Notes under the pieces: model-generated
Databases searched by the model: none
Seen by the model: only the letters and a program-made list of their open reading frames with translations
Told to the model about the DNA's origin: nothing
Program-made: the position numbers and the translations under genes
Shown: positions 10,242 to 20,267 of the stretch, one piece after another
How positions within the stretch are numbered: position 1 is the stretch's first letter
How the letters are laid out: the number at the start of each line of letters is the position of its first letter
Origin: Kalaharituber pfeilii
Lineage: Eukaryota > Ascomycota > Pezizomycetes > Pezizales > Pezizaceae
Direction: 5' to 3'
Assembly: GCA_015179045.1 (NCBI GenBank)
Contig: WHUZ01000131.1
Coordinates: 1 to 64,000, forward strand
Length of the DNA: 64,000 nucleotides

Positions 10242-10921
10242 CGGCTGCATACAGTAGAAAGGTGGAAAATGTGTGGATGTTGCTTGATGCTGGGGCAGAT
10301 ATAAACGCTGTGGGTGGCAAGTATGGAACTGCGCTGGGAGCTGCTGCATATAAGGGTCACGAGGCGACTGTATTGCTGCTGCTGAGCCGCAGTGCAGATA
10401 TAAATGCTATGGGCGGCGAGTACGGGACTGCATTGGGCGCCGCTGCATACAAGGGAAACATCACGATGGCCTCGCTGCTGCTGGACCGAGGGGCGGACGT
10501 CAACAGAGTGTGCGGCGACTATGGGACGGCGCTGGGGGTGGCTGCATACTACAGCCACGAGGAGCTTGCGTTGCTGCTGCTGGGCCGGGGGGCGGATGCC
10601 CAGCATGTCGGCGGCCGGCACCACGCCACTCACGGTGGGTATCCCACTGCCATGGACGCAGCTGCGGCCGGCAAGGGCGGGCCGGGGCTGATTGCGCGGC
10701 TGGCTGAGGCCATGGACCACTGGCAAGCCATCGAGGCCAGCCGTGGTGACCTGGCGCCTCCCTTTCCGATGCCCTACACAGAGAGTGCCCCCAAATCATC
10801 TCTTCAACGCCGCCAAAAAGTACCTACAACCAATGCATCCTGGGGCGGCGCACACGCCCAGAGCGCATTCTGTGCTGGAGGCATCCTCACCCTAGATCAA
10901 GCTGACCTTCCATGTAAGTAG
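10242..10921 (+). pseudogene. Ankyrin-repeat gene, segment 3 (C-terminus)
   Basis: Resumes in repeat 11 (RKVENVWMLLDAGADINAVG) and adds three more repeats, GTALGAAAYKGHEATVLLLL, GTALGAAAYKGNITMASLLL and GTALGVAAYYSHEELALLLL. A low-complexity C-terminal tail rich in A, G, P and S ends at a stop at 10919-10921. G+C is higher here than in segment 1. The HET-domain relic starts 13 bp downstream on the same strand; fungal genes can combine HET and ankyrin modules, so the two could once have been one spliced gene, but no convincing splice pair links them. Confidence 0.82.
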
Positions 10922-10933
10922 CTCAGTGAGGAC

Positions 10934-12993
10934 ATGCTCGTTCGCTCCCTTACAGACCTTGTCAGTATCTGCAAGGATGCAGCTGATCGTCTTCGAGAAT
11001 GGATCCGAAATGATATTTGGTACTTTGTCGCGCGAGGCTTTGACTTTGGTCTAGCATATGCTGCAGCCGTGCCGGGTGGAGACACTTCAATGAAGAGGGG
11101 TTTAATGTGGGAGCGCAACGGGCCCGGCGGCTGAAGAGAGCAAAAGAAATCGACGAAGAACGTACAAAGGCAACCTACATGGACGACACTGGACAGGAAC
11201 TCATCAAGTCACCATATCTCATCATGCCGCGCCGCATTTGGGATCTCAAGAGCAGTCGCATGGTTGAGTTCGGAATGTTGCATGCAGAAATCCAGTCAAC
11301 CGAAGTTCCACGTAGTGCTACGGTTACCAATCCTGGCACTGCATCTATGTTATATCCTACCTTCTGGGCTGTCTCGCACAGCTGGACAGGCAATATGGAG
11401 ACAGTTGAGACACCCATCAACCAGTACCAGTAGCCTGTTCCGCATCCTAAACGCATTGACCTGGAGCACGTACGGAAAGAGTTACTCAGCTTCGGGGCAG
11501 ACTATGTGTGGCTTGATGTTCTGTGCCTCCAACAGCGATCTGACGCCCCTGGTCAGACGCCGCATCTCCACAGTTCCCTTGAGGCACTTAAGCAAGATGA
11601 AGAATGGAAGATAGATGTACCTACCATTGGTAACATATACCGTGCAGCAGCACAGCTCGTGCGATATTTCAATGGTCTCGGAACACCTTTCAGTAAGCAC
11701 GGGTGGGATGACCCTCGACACTGGCTATGGCGAGCTTGGACCTGTTGGAATGGTACATCCGTTGCACTTATGTTGCAGTTTCCTAAAATAGTAATTCAAT
11801 TCCGTTATCACCTGTTTCACTTGATTATTTCATGCATATGAACCATGTCTGGCGCTTATGGTGTTTCGGTTATTATTAGCATTGACTCATACACCTCTCG
11901 GTTGGATTATATTTTCTTTTCTGTTATGGTTTTGAAGTCACGTTATATCTCACTTTCTGTGTATATAAGTTGGGCAATTCTGCCACTTCTTAATAGATCA
12001 GACTCAACGAGCTTGCCTTTCATTCCCTTCGTGAATACAAGCATTTACCAAAAAGACTCCGCTTATTTTGATAGGACCTTGCAGGAAATCGGGGCAGAGA
12101 ACCGGACTTTCAATGGAGGAGTGTCGCATGACAATGGGCGTATCATTCTGAACACTAAAGGCACGGTTGCTAGGAAGGTCACCACGCTGAGAAAGGCTAT
12201 CCGCCCTGTTCTAAAACTCGCTGCCGATGTAGACAGCCCCGGTGGCTGCACGGTGTATGAGCTCACATGGGAAATGGCTACTCGTTGTGCATCACAACCT
12301 ACTGACAAAGTCGCTGGACTATTCTATCTCCTGCGCACCATTCAACTACCAGCTTACAACCAGAGAATTAGTAGCGATGAAACTGCCTGGAGACAATGTT
12401 TCCATGTTCTTCCATTTGGGCGAAAGATTGAGATCCTATTCGACTATCCATATCGGGGTACAGAACAGCAATGGTTCCCAACCTGGACGCAAATGATGGA
12501 GTGGCCGGAACGTGACCCTGATTACGAGCATGCTCCTGCAGAATGGCCTGAAAATCGCAAAACCCCGGAGTTGATTCAATACGAGCGCGGGCGAAACATC
12601 AAGGATAAACCATGGTTATTCGTCTCTGCCATTTGGGCAATCTCTCATGTTTTCCTGAGTGAATTAAGCGAACAAAATGAATATGAAGTCGAGGTAGAGA
12701 ATAAGGTTCTCGGGTTCTATTTCCCCTACTTGTCTGAAGCATAGATTAAAATACATAAGAAACGATTCACACTTGCCATTCTTAACTCAGAGCATATTTA
12801 CAACTGGGTGGTATGCGAAGAGGTTGAGACACAAAATGGGAAATATAGGTCGAAAGATAGGAAAGAGAAAATTGGTGAAATTAAGGTCCTTAAGAAAGTT
12901 GGCATCCTCAGGACAGACTCGAGTAGCGAGCTCTTAGTAGGAGGGGAGAACGGTGGCCCCTTAATGAAAAAGATCAATGCCCTATTTGTATGA
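10934..12993 (+). pseudogene. HET-domain (heterokaryon incompatibility) protein, broken
   Basis: Encodes a HET-domain protein; in filamentous fungi such proteins can trigger cell death after fusion of unlike strains. The leader (RLREWIRNDIWYFVARGFDF) is in frame 2, then frame 1 from about 11080. HET motifs follow: SPYLIMPRRIWDLKS, YPTFWAVSHSWT, YVWLDVLCLQQRS and IGNIYRAAAQLVRYFNG, then RAWT at 11742 and LQEIGAENRTFNGG from 12079. The C-terminal region includes TDKVAGLFYLLRT and WRQCFHVLPFGRKIEILFDY. Damage: one frameshift near 11080, a TAG at 11431 where the context suggests W (TGG to TAG), a 331-bp solo LTR at 11743-12073, and a TAG at 12742 followed by 83 more open codons in the same frame. 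Removing the LTR restores the frame. Confidence 0.85.
11743..12073 (+). mobile_element. Copia-like solo LTR in the HET gene
   Basis: Begins TGTTGGAATGG, a common start for Ty1/copia LTRs. It is flanked by exact 5-bp duplications GGACC (11738-11742 and 12074-12078) and contains a TATA-like GTATATAAG near 11962. The 331-bp insert plus the 5-bp duplication is 336 bp, a multiple of three, so the downstream frame is kept. Its right end reads TTTTGATA rather than the usual ..CA, so the terminus may have mutated. Confidence 0.75.
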
Positions 12994-13083
12994 AATGCAG
13001 AGGTAGTACGCCCGATTCTTGTACATTTATTGAAATAGCATGGGAGCTCAATTAGCTAAGCTTGCGTATACTATAGGAGGGAT

Positions 13084-13195
13084 TTTTTTTTTATTTTTTT
13101 ATTTTTATTTTTTTTATATCACATGACCCCGCATGCAGCTATTCGCCATGGCAGGGCCCCTGGGTCTCAACCCTCAAAGCCCGGAGGCAGGTTTA
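13084..13195 (-). mobile_element. 112-bp LINE-B tail insertion
   Basis: T-rich tract, then ATATCACATGACCCCGCATG, then CAGCTATTCGCCATGGCAGG and about 40 bp more of LINE 3'UTR. Exact 14-bp duplications ACTATAGGAGGGAT lie at 13070-13083 and 13196-13209. Confidence 0.92.
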
Positions 13196-13209
13196 ACTAT
13201 AGGAGGGAT

Positions 13210-13945
13210 ATACTCAACGCACAAGTAACTAAGCGGGATAGGTGTATGTGGAAGGAAAGACTGCCGGCAGGGCTACAAGCGTGAGAACTACTAGCAGAGA
13301 GGGAGGACCGGCCCAGATTCAGTAGTGAGTCTGAGGGAGTGGGCGGAACGTTAATTCGAAGGAGATGAGAGAGTAGGGCGAGGAGTGACGATGCATAGAT
13401 TTCTCAAATTGTTGTGCTGCAGTAATGTTATATGATTTATGTATCTCATTTGAAATAGTGATTATCAGCTTTGCATTGCGTAGCTGTTACGTGTAGTGAT
13501 ATGATATACGAGTGGTGCCTGCTCGCAACGCTCACAGCTAGTGTAAGGAGTTTTAGAGCTGTCAGATAGAGCTGAATCGCTTCCTTACGGCCGAGAGTCT
13601 TTCGGGATAGGTTTGTACACGCTTGCATGCACGCTAGGCAGAGGGCCTCAGTAGTTTTGTTGGGGGGGCAATATCACGCGTTGGGAGGTAGCGAGCCTCG
13701 GGGAGTAGCAAAGGACGTGGAAGTAGTCGAGCCCTCGTACGAAGAAGAGTACTCAAAAAATGTATTAAGGGAAAGTACCGAAATATGGGACACGGGCTTG
13801 TGCCCTTGTGACCAGGAGAGTGGGTTTGAATACGCTTTTGGAAGTAGTTGTAGACATGGTTTCAAGAGAATAACACTCACGGGGTTTATAAATTAATGCA
13901 CTTCTAGAGAAAGTGGTACCGAAAGAAGGAAGCCTAGGTAGATAT
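13210..13945. other. No recognisable gene
   Basis: Mixed-composition sequence. An 89-codon frame at 13627-13896 contains CPCDQESGFEYAF but has no domain I recognise. No repeat structure was seen. Confidence 0.4.
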
Positions 13946-14250
13946 ACGTACTTATTTAAAAAGGGCTAGAATAGAATAAATAGTATAATACCTATCGATT
14001 ACAAGAAATTAAAATTACTAGTAATATATTTCTAGTATATATATAATTGTATACATTTACATATTACTACTTATAGAGCTATTTATAAATCTACATGTAT
14101 CTCTTATTAGCTTGCTTAAAATATTTATTTAGTACTAATTAGATTATTTAAACTATATTAGCTACTGTATATTATTTTATATATTAATTAAAATAGTTTA
14201 AGATATATAAACTACTTTTAGAACTATAAAAGACTTATTTAAATATATAG
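13946..14250. other. A+T-rich island 1
   Basis: Almost pure A/T with TA-rich words and nearly no CpG. It is consistent with heavily RIP-mutated or deaminated repeat DNA. No coding potential. Confidence 0.7.
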
Positions 14251-14254
14251 TTAT

Positions 14255-14335
14255 TATCACGCACGACAGTGGGTGCTGCTAAGGGATACGACCGGTTCAG
14301 AGTAACAGTAGTTGCACAAGCGTCAAACCGTAGAG
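14255..14335 (+). repeat. Dispersed LTR-like motif, copy 1
   Basis: The sequence around GCTAAGGGATACG, TTCAGAGTAACAGTAGTT and CACAAGCG recurs at 35335-35395 (same strand) and 39085-39150 (opposite strand, where it is preceded by TGTTACACTG). It is likely the edge of an LTR family not otherwise resolved here. Confidence 0.5.
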
Positions 14336-14670
14336 GATTGATAAACTTGACAGGAGAGGCTTGACAGGAGAGGATCGTGAGTAGCAGTTCAGTGGTGTGA
14401 ATTAGATCTAGGGATTGACAATAACAAGAATATATGGACTGCGAGGAACCATATAGGTCTATTAAGAAGACAAGACAATAGACAAGAAGAGAAGGAACTA
14501 TTGACATGAGGGTAAGATAGAGCCTATATATATATGATAGGTTCATTAGCTAAGAAACATAATCTAAAGCGATGAGGGCAGTAGTAAGAACAGAGTAGTG
14601 AGGGTAGAGTTTTCACTATAGCACTACTTTAGCAGGTAGTAGGCTATACTGGCAGGCGGGCTATACTGTC

Positions 14671-14905
14671 CAGTGTTCCCAACCGGCCAGGCTGCCGATC
14701 AGGCCGCCTGGTCTAGCCTGATCAGCGGCCTGGCTTGGCAGGCCTAAAACCGCCTGGAGTGGCCCCGGCAGAGCTTTCGATGGCCTGGGCCGGCCTGAAA
14801 CATGCAGGCCGATTCAGGCCGATTCAGGCTATTCAGGCCTTTTCAGGCCATTCAGGCCGACTCAGGCCAGTTCAGGCAGACCAGTTCACGCAAATACTAA
14901 TACCA
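14671..14905 (+). mobile_element. hAT-like terminus with CAGGCC-rich subterminal repeats
   Basis: Begins CAGTGTTCCCAACCGGCC, which resembles the CA-G...AA ends of hAT elements. It is packed with CAGGCC/GGCCTG words over about 230 bp, including two tandem copies of CAGGCCGATT. The same composition marks the inverted-repeat element at 56804-58257. No second terminus is seen before the chromovirus fragment begins. Confidence 0.5.
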
Positions 14906-14989
14906 TTACCAGTTTGAGCCTGCGTATGGAGAAAGTTATTTTATTAGAGAGTTCAGTTCACTATGCTATCTGTTTTTAACTGTATTCTG

Positions 14990-15745
14990 TGTTCCGATTG
15001 CTGCCGTTGATGCCGTTGCCACCGAAACCCATCGAGAACTCGATCGCCAAACCCTATGGGAGGAGGCCTATGAAAGGGACCCTAGGCCTTGAGAAATCCT
15101 AACCGCTCTGCAGAAAGGTCAGCAATGATACCCAGGCATCAGTCTGAGCGAGTGTGAGGCAAGGAACGATCGATTATACCATTGTGGAAGGTTGTACGTA
15201 CCAGACTATGCCTCCCTCTGACTCGCCATCATCCAAGAACATTATGACCTGCCTGCTGCCGGGCATCCAGGAGTGGCCAAGACTCTTGAACTGATCCTCA
15301 GAACATATACCTGGCCCTCGATCCATAAGGATATTGAACAGTACTGCAGGAACTATTATACCTGTCGACGAGTGAAATCTTCCTGGCATGCCCCTTACAG
15401 AATGATGAAGTTAATGGAGTTACCCGAGCAGCTGTGGCAGCACCTCACTATGGACTTCGTTGTCAGATTGCCCAAGTGTTAGGGATTCAATGCTATCCTG
15501 ATGGTAGTGGACTGACTGACTAAGATGCGACATCTATGTTCAACAATGGAAACTGCTATTGCCGAAGACCTTGTCCAGCTGTATCTTGACCATGTATGGA
15601 AGCTCCATAGCCTACCACATTCAATCATATCAGACCGAGGCCCCCAGTTTACCTCCGAATTCGGCAACACCTATGTAAGCTCCTAAACATTCAAGCTCGG
15701 CTATCGACAGCCTACCACCCCGAAACAGGTAGACAATTAGAAAGA
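14990..15745 (+). pseudogene. Gypsy-beta integrase N-terminus and core, broken
   Basis: The zinc-binding HHCC domain is readable: HYDLPAAGHPG, then CRNYYTCRRVKSS around 15240-15375. The catalytic core follows with LTMDFVVRLP (first D) and SIISDRGPQFTSEF (second D). Stops at 15480 and 15515 and frame changes near 15660-15745 inactivate it. It would have joined element cDNA into host chromatin. Confidence 0.8.
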
Positions 15746-16246
15746 ATGAATGCCATCATGGAGCAGTACCTAAGGGCCTATGTTAGCTATCAGCAAGATG
15801 ATTGGTTAAAGTTCTTACCTATGGCCGAATTCGCAGCCAACAACCACGTTTCTGAGTCCACCAAAATGTCTCCATTCCAGGCAAACTTCGGGTTCCACCC
15901 ACGGTTCATCGATCCCTCCCCCGACAATATGCTCACGGCCGCCACTACTACCGCCGCTAGAGGAATAGCCTGTTTCAATGCCAAAGATCATGTCAACAAG
16001 CTGACTAAGCTGCATGGGATGTTAAAGGCCGAAATACAGCATGCCCAACTCCGGCAAGCCGAGTACGCCAACCGCAGTAGGATCCCAGCACCGAGACTCC
16101 TACCTGGAGACCATGTCTGGTTATCAAGCAGGCACCTGAGCACTCAACGACCCTGCAAGAAACTCGACCACAAGAAAGTAGGCCCATTCAAAGTGCTGGC
16201 AGCTGTCGGCACTCATGCTATAGGCTTGAACTTCCCCACACGATGA
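15746..16246 (+). CDS. Gypsy-beta integrase C-terminal region
   Basis: Open frame of 166 codons. [20 protein letters not shown] corresponds to the segment just after the catalytic E of chromoviral integrases, followed by [10 protein letters not shown] and [16 protein letters not shown]. The last 60 residues carry the GPF/Y-like module ([13 protein letters not shown] ... KKVGPFKVL). It is part of a broken pol, so the ATG at 15746 is probably internal. It overlaps the next frame by four bases (ATGA), implying a one-base slip. Confidence 0.75.
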   Translation: MNAIMEQYLRAYVSYQQDDWLKFLPMAEFAANNHVSESTKMSPFQANFGFHPRFIDPSPDNMLTAATTTAARGIACFNAKDHVNKLTKLHGMLKAEIQHAQLRQAEYANRSRIPAPRLLPGDHVWLSSRHLSTQRPCKKLDHKKVGPFKVLAAVGTHAIGLNFPTR

Positions 16247-16533
16247 AAATCCATCCCGTATTCCATGTATCCTTATTGGAACCTGCGGCCAAAGATCCGC
16301 TACCGGGACAGGTAGAACCGCCGCCGCCGCCTGTCATCATTGATGGTGAAGAAGAATGGGAAGTTGAGGCTGTTCTGGACTCGAGGCTCTATCGACGTCG
16401 TCTGCAGTACTTGGTGAAGTGGAAAGGTTACGACGAGCCCTCTTGGCAGCCTGCTGCAGACTTGGAAAATGCACCTGACCTAGTAAAACTCTTTCACCAG
16501 CAGTATCCAAACAAGCCGAAACCGAAGCCCTAG
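16243..16533 (+). CDS. Gypsy-beta chromodomain tail
   Basis: Starts [14 protein letters not shown], the usual end of the integrase GPY/F module, then a proline stretch and a chromodomain: [34 protein letters not shown], and a C-terminal helix VKLFHQQYP. Chromodomains guide chromoviral integration to heterochromatin carrying H3K9 methylation (family knowledge). The stop precedes the polypurine tract by about 25 bp. Confidence 0.85.
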   Translation: MKIHPVFHVSLLEPAAKDPLPGQVEPPPPPVIIDGEEEWEVEAVLDSRLYRRRLQYLVKWKGYDEPSWQPAADLENAPDLVKLFHQQYPNKPKPKP

Positions 16534-16569
16534 GCCTCGCAGGTGCTCGCCACCTAGAGAGGGGGATAC

Positions 16570-17084
16570 TGTCACAGCCCACCTACGCACGCATCGATAT
16601 CATCCTTTTCCGCAGCCGACAAGTCAAGCCGAGCCGACGTGCCAAGCCGGAAGGTGAGACATTACTAATAGCCGACTCGGAAAGGCTTGACAAGCCGTCC
16701 CGGTCCGGTTGATTAGCTCTCTGACAGCTCATTGATATGCCTTCCAATATTAGCATCACTATTGCCGCTCTTGCATTCCGGATTCTCTTTCTCATATCGT
16801 TATAGTCCTGTATTCCGTTTCTATGTCAATTCCCTAGCATATAAGGGCCCCAAGCCCGCCTCTGTAGATAGCTCTTCTTCTCCTTGTCCGTTGTCTTGTT
16901 AATCAATAGACCCGTCTGGTTTCTCCTACTCCTCCGCCGCTGCACTTGCTATAGTCCGTGATCCCTAGCCGCCGAGCCGCCGCCGCCGTAGTCCTCGACC
17001 CATAGCCGCCGAACCGCCGCCGATACCCAAGCTGACCATACCCCTTGGCAAGACCTCCGCCCAAGACCCCCCGTCGACGTTACA
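16570..17084 (+). mobile_element. Gypsy-beta 3' LTR (515 bp)
   Basis: Starts TGTCACAGCCC directly after the polypurine tract and ends CGTCGACGTTACA. It contains a TATA-like CATATAAGGG near 16838 and CCGCCG-rich microsatellite patches near 16975-17030. The 5' partner LTR is not in the window. Confidence 0.75.
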
Positions 17085-17159
17085 GCTGCTGAGTGCGCTG
17101 GATTGGGTTGTATGTGTGGTACTTGAACTGAGTCAGTGTGATAATGTACAACTACTACT

Positions 17160-17928
17160 TAGTTCCTGAGTAAGTTTATAGTAGGGTTGGAGGAATTTTA
17201 TTAAAGGCTTATACTAACTCAGCTCAAACTGATACAAATGCTAAGTACTTATCAATTTAACTTGATAGTTTTTCAATACAAGTCACATTTTCTTTCCTTA
17301 TAAAAACTAACTTCAAGTTACCTAATAAGTTAGTTTTTTACATATTATTAAATTAGATATAAGTTAAAAATTTATTATTTCATCATATAAATAATTTCTA
17401 TTTAACTTACTTTTTAGCTCTACATTAAACTTATTATATAAGTTTTTTCTTAAAAAAATACTAACTTATTAAACTAAGTTAGTATTAGTTAAAAATAAAA
17501 ACTTATACTAAAAAACTAACTTGTATTATTTTGAACTAATATAAATACTAAATATACTAAATAGTTTAACTATAAAAGATAATTGTACTAATCTATTAAA
17601 TAATTAAAGATACTTTTATATTAGCTTTAAAGTCTTTTAAGAAAAGATTTTTTAAGATAGAAGATTTAAATATTATAATTAAAAGTAAAACTTATATAAT
17701 AGTAAATAAGGTACTACTATTATATAGTTATAAGACTTATTAAAGTATATTTAATTAATACTAAACAAGTTTTAATATATTTAAATTATTTAATAATTAC
17801 TTTATAAATATATATATTAGTTTATATATATTTTAAGTTACTATACTAATATATATATAATACTTATAAAGTAACTTATATTACTTATAATAGCTTTAAT
17901 AACTATATATAGTTTCTATATAGATAAT
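17160..17928. other. A+T-rich island 2
   Basis: Extreme A+T with strings of TAACTTA/TTAAGTTA words and little C or G. No open frames of note. It directly abuts the decayed LTR-alpha copy and looks like RIP-type repeat decay. Confidence 0.7.
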
Positions 17929-18144
17929 GTTACAGCAAAAGTGAGACTTATCCAACTAAGGGAACACTACTCTAAACCCTTAGTAAGGCTAGTGCTATTA
18001 GATCGGACTAATCACCCATTAGACTTGGTAGAGGATTCTTTGTCTTTTGAATAGGGTAGTACTAAGGAAGTATGTATCACTATTAATTGTAAGGTTCTTT
18101 ATACCTAGTGCTTAGTTTATAAAGCTAATATACGTACATACCCT

Positions 18145-18383
18145 TGTTATGGGTTGCAACCGACTGTCTTGCAAACCGTTGCACCAAAAGGTAGAACTAC
18201 CGGTGACTCCTGGTAGTACGGTCGGGATATATAGGAGTATCTATGCATACGGGCTCTTAGTACCGGTTCGCACCAGGTCTTCAGGCATAGCAGGGGTGGG
18301 CCAGTCATATGACCTCGTAGCTCACTGCATTTTAGCCCTGCTCTGGGTACGCTCGCATACCGCCATGTTATACTGTCATGACA
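18145..18383 (-). repeat. TRIM LTR, plus-strand left copy
   Basis: 239 bp. Differs from the right copy by scattered substitutions, many of them transitions, so the insertion is not very recent. Confidence 0.9.
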
Positions 18384-18596
18384 TTACTCCCCCCTTGGTA
18401 GAGTACATCCCGGACTCTCTATATATTAACCCCCAGCCACCCGTTACCACCTTAGGGCTTCAATTTCATGTGCCACCATACTACTTTATAACCAGCGACC
18501 GGCCTGTGGCTGTAAGCCGTCCAAATCCAAAGGTTGCATGCAGTATCTCATGTTTGTTACATACAAGGTTTAAACTGGCGACCCTACCGGTAGTAC

Positions 18597-18835
18597 TGTT
18601 ACAGGTTGCAACCGACCATCTTGCAAACCGTTGCACCAAAAGGTAGAACTACTGGTGACCCCTAGTAGTATGGTCGGGATATATAGGAGTATTCATGTAT
18701 ATGGGCTCTTAGTACCGGTTCGCGCCAGGTCTTCAGGCATAGCAGGGGTGGGCTGGTTACATGACCTCGTAGCTCACTGCATTTTAGCCCTGCTCTGGGT
18801 ACGCTCGCATACCACCATGTCATACCGTCATGACA
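18597..18835 (-). repeat. TRIM LTR, plus-strand right copy
   Basis: 239 bp, direct repeat of 18145-18383. It is followed by the ACCCT duplication. Confidence 0.9.
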
Positions 18836-19217
18836 ACCCTAGTACATGTTATTATCTAGCATCTATACTACATTGCATGTTTCTTTATTATAATTATTAG
18901 TATTATTGAATTACCATTTCTTTATTTGCTTGCTTAGTCATATATAATATGCTTAGTCTATTTAAGCATAGGCAATAGTATAGTTGAAGAATAAAAACAC
19001 AAGCGGTATTCTAGTTTTCTATTACACTAAAATCTATTGTTTCCTCATTATGCCTGTAAATCACTTCACTCCACTACGCACTCCATACCAAATGGCTATC
19101 CTTTCTGCCTACCATATATATACCTCTAAAGCTATCCTAGTCTATAGCCTATATACCTCTGTAGCTACTCTGGCCTGCAGCATATATACCTCCGTAGCCA
19201 TTCTAGCTTATAGCATA

Positions 19218-19855
19218 TGTTACGGGGTACGTTGGGGGTAAGCCGTTTACTAAATAACTAAGTGCAACGTGAAATATAATTAAATATAAGTCACGGAAAA
19301 TAAAGTAGTTAAGGTAGTAAGAAAGCTTTATATTTGTTAGGGTTGAGTTCCGGGTCCTTGCCCTTCTAACTCCGGTGGGTCAGGCTTCTATTTATACAAA
19401 ATGTAGTTCTTCAAAGCTGTTAACAAATTCAGCTTGAACGGATTCTGGGGATCAAGCCAGACCCTGAAAAAAGCCAAGTGACAGCCTTTCTTTTTGACCA
19501 ACCCTTACAATAAATTCTAGAACAACAAATACGAGAACTTGAAACCTCTAATGCAAGCCTCTATCTAAAAATACCATCATAACTCCGATCCCTATGCAAA
19601 GATCGATGATATAAGAAAATAAGAAAAGGTTATCGTACAACGAATAGTACAACAGGAGCTGCCGGAAGAGTTAGTAACCAAGATTGCTAATCTTAGTAGT
19701 TACTTACTTCTTAACCGAAGAAGTTCCACTACCACAGACCTGACTAGTATCGGGTTAGCTAAACTTCCGACTGGTAGGCTTTATAGTTGGTAGTACCTTT
19801 TGACGACACTTAAACAAGACGGTGTTATAGCATGAGAACGATTATGCCTGTAACA
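19218..19855 (-). mobile_element. Gypsy-alpha copy 1, 3' LTR
   Basis: Runs TGTTACGGGGTACG to GCCTGTAACA. It is preceded in the element sense by the polypurine tract at 19856-19870. Confidence 0.93.
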
Positions 19856-19870
19856 GTACTCCCCTTCTTA
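19856..19870 (-). promoter_or_regulatory. Gypsy-alpha copy 1 polypurine tract
   Basis: Plus strand GTACTCCCCTTCTTA, i.e. a purine run AAGAAGGGGAG on the sense strand immediately before the 3' LTR. It is the expected primer for plus-strand DNA synthesis. Confidence 0.8.
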
Positions 19871-20267
19871 GAGCACACGTCCCGAGTGCCTGTTAGCTAT
19901 TACTCTTTAATTTCTTAAAAGAATATAAGCCGTACAGCTTAGCGTCGGTGGATCTCTTACCTTGACCTTAGCAACTTAATTGCCGTGATCGTACTCAAGG
20001 TAATATTCCGTGATGTCCTGACTATAGGCTGTGCCTCTACTTAGTCTTTGACGTTGAAGGTAGTTGGTAAGAGCTTTACCTATTTATCATAAGACATACT
20101 ACTATATTCGTAGTGTCTTGACCCCTTGAACACTTTTCCGTTTGACACCTTGGCTTGTATCTAGGATAAGTGTTAACACTATACGAACTTAAGTTCGTAG
20201 GTTAGGTCCATGCCGTACCTTTATGACAGATATATCTGCACTCTAGGTCGGTAACTTGACTGCATTT

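Larger units (their letters stand above)
14990..17084 (+). mobile_element. Truncated Ty3/gypsy chromovirus (family beta) with 3' LTR
   Basis: Contains the end of pol (integrase and chromodomain), a polypurine tract (AGAGAGGGGGATAC just before 16570) and one LTR at 16570-17084. Gag, protease, RT and the 5' LTR are absent. Protein differs clearly from gypsy-alpha at 19218 and 45839. Confidence 0.85.
18145..18835 (-). mobile_element. TRIM: complete 691-bp terminal-repeat retrotransposon in miniature
   Basis: Two 239-bp direct repeats (18145-18383 and 18597-18835) surround a 213-bp non-coding internal region, and the element is flanked by exact 5-bp duplications ACCCT (18140-18144 and 18836-18840). 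Each repeat runs TGTTA..GGTTGCAACC to ..TCATGACA. The plus-strand bases TTACTCCCCCCTTGG at 18384-18398 read as a polypurine tract on the minus strand, which gives the orientation. There is no gag or pol, so it depends on another element. Confidence 0.9.
17929..19217 (+). mobile_element. LTR-alpha copy 2, decayed, with nested TRIM
   Basis: Starts TGTTACAGC and follows copy 1 (5436-6149) closely, but with many C-to-T and G-to-A changes; for example copy 1 ATCACCCGTGAGGCTTGG is ATCACCCATTAGACTTGG here. It is interrupted by the TRIM at 18145-18835 and stops abruptly inside its 33-bp repeats at 19217, where gypsy-alpha begins. Confidence 0.8.
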
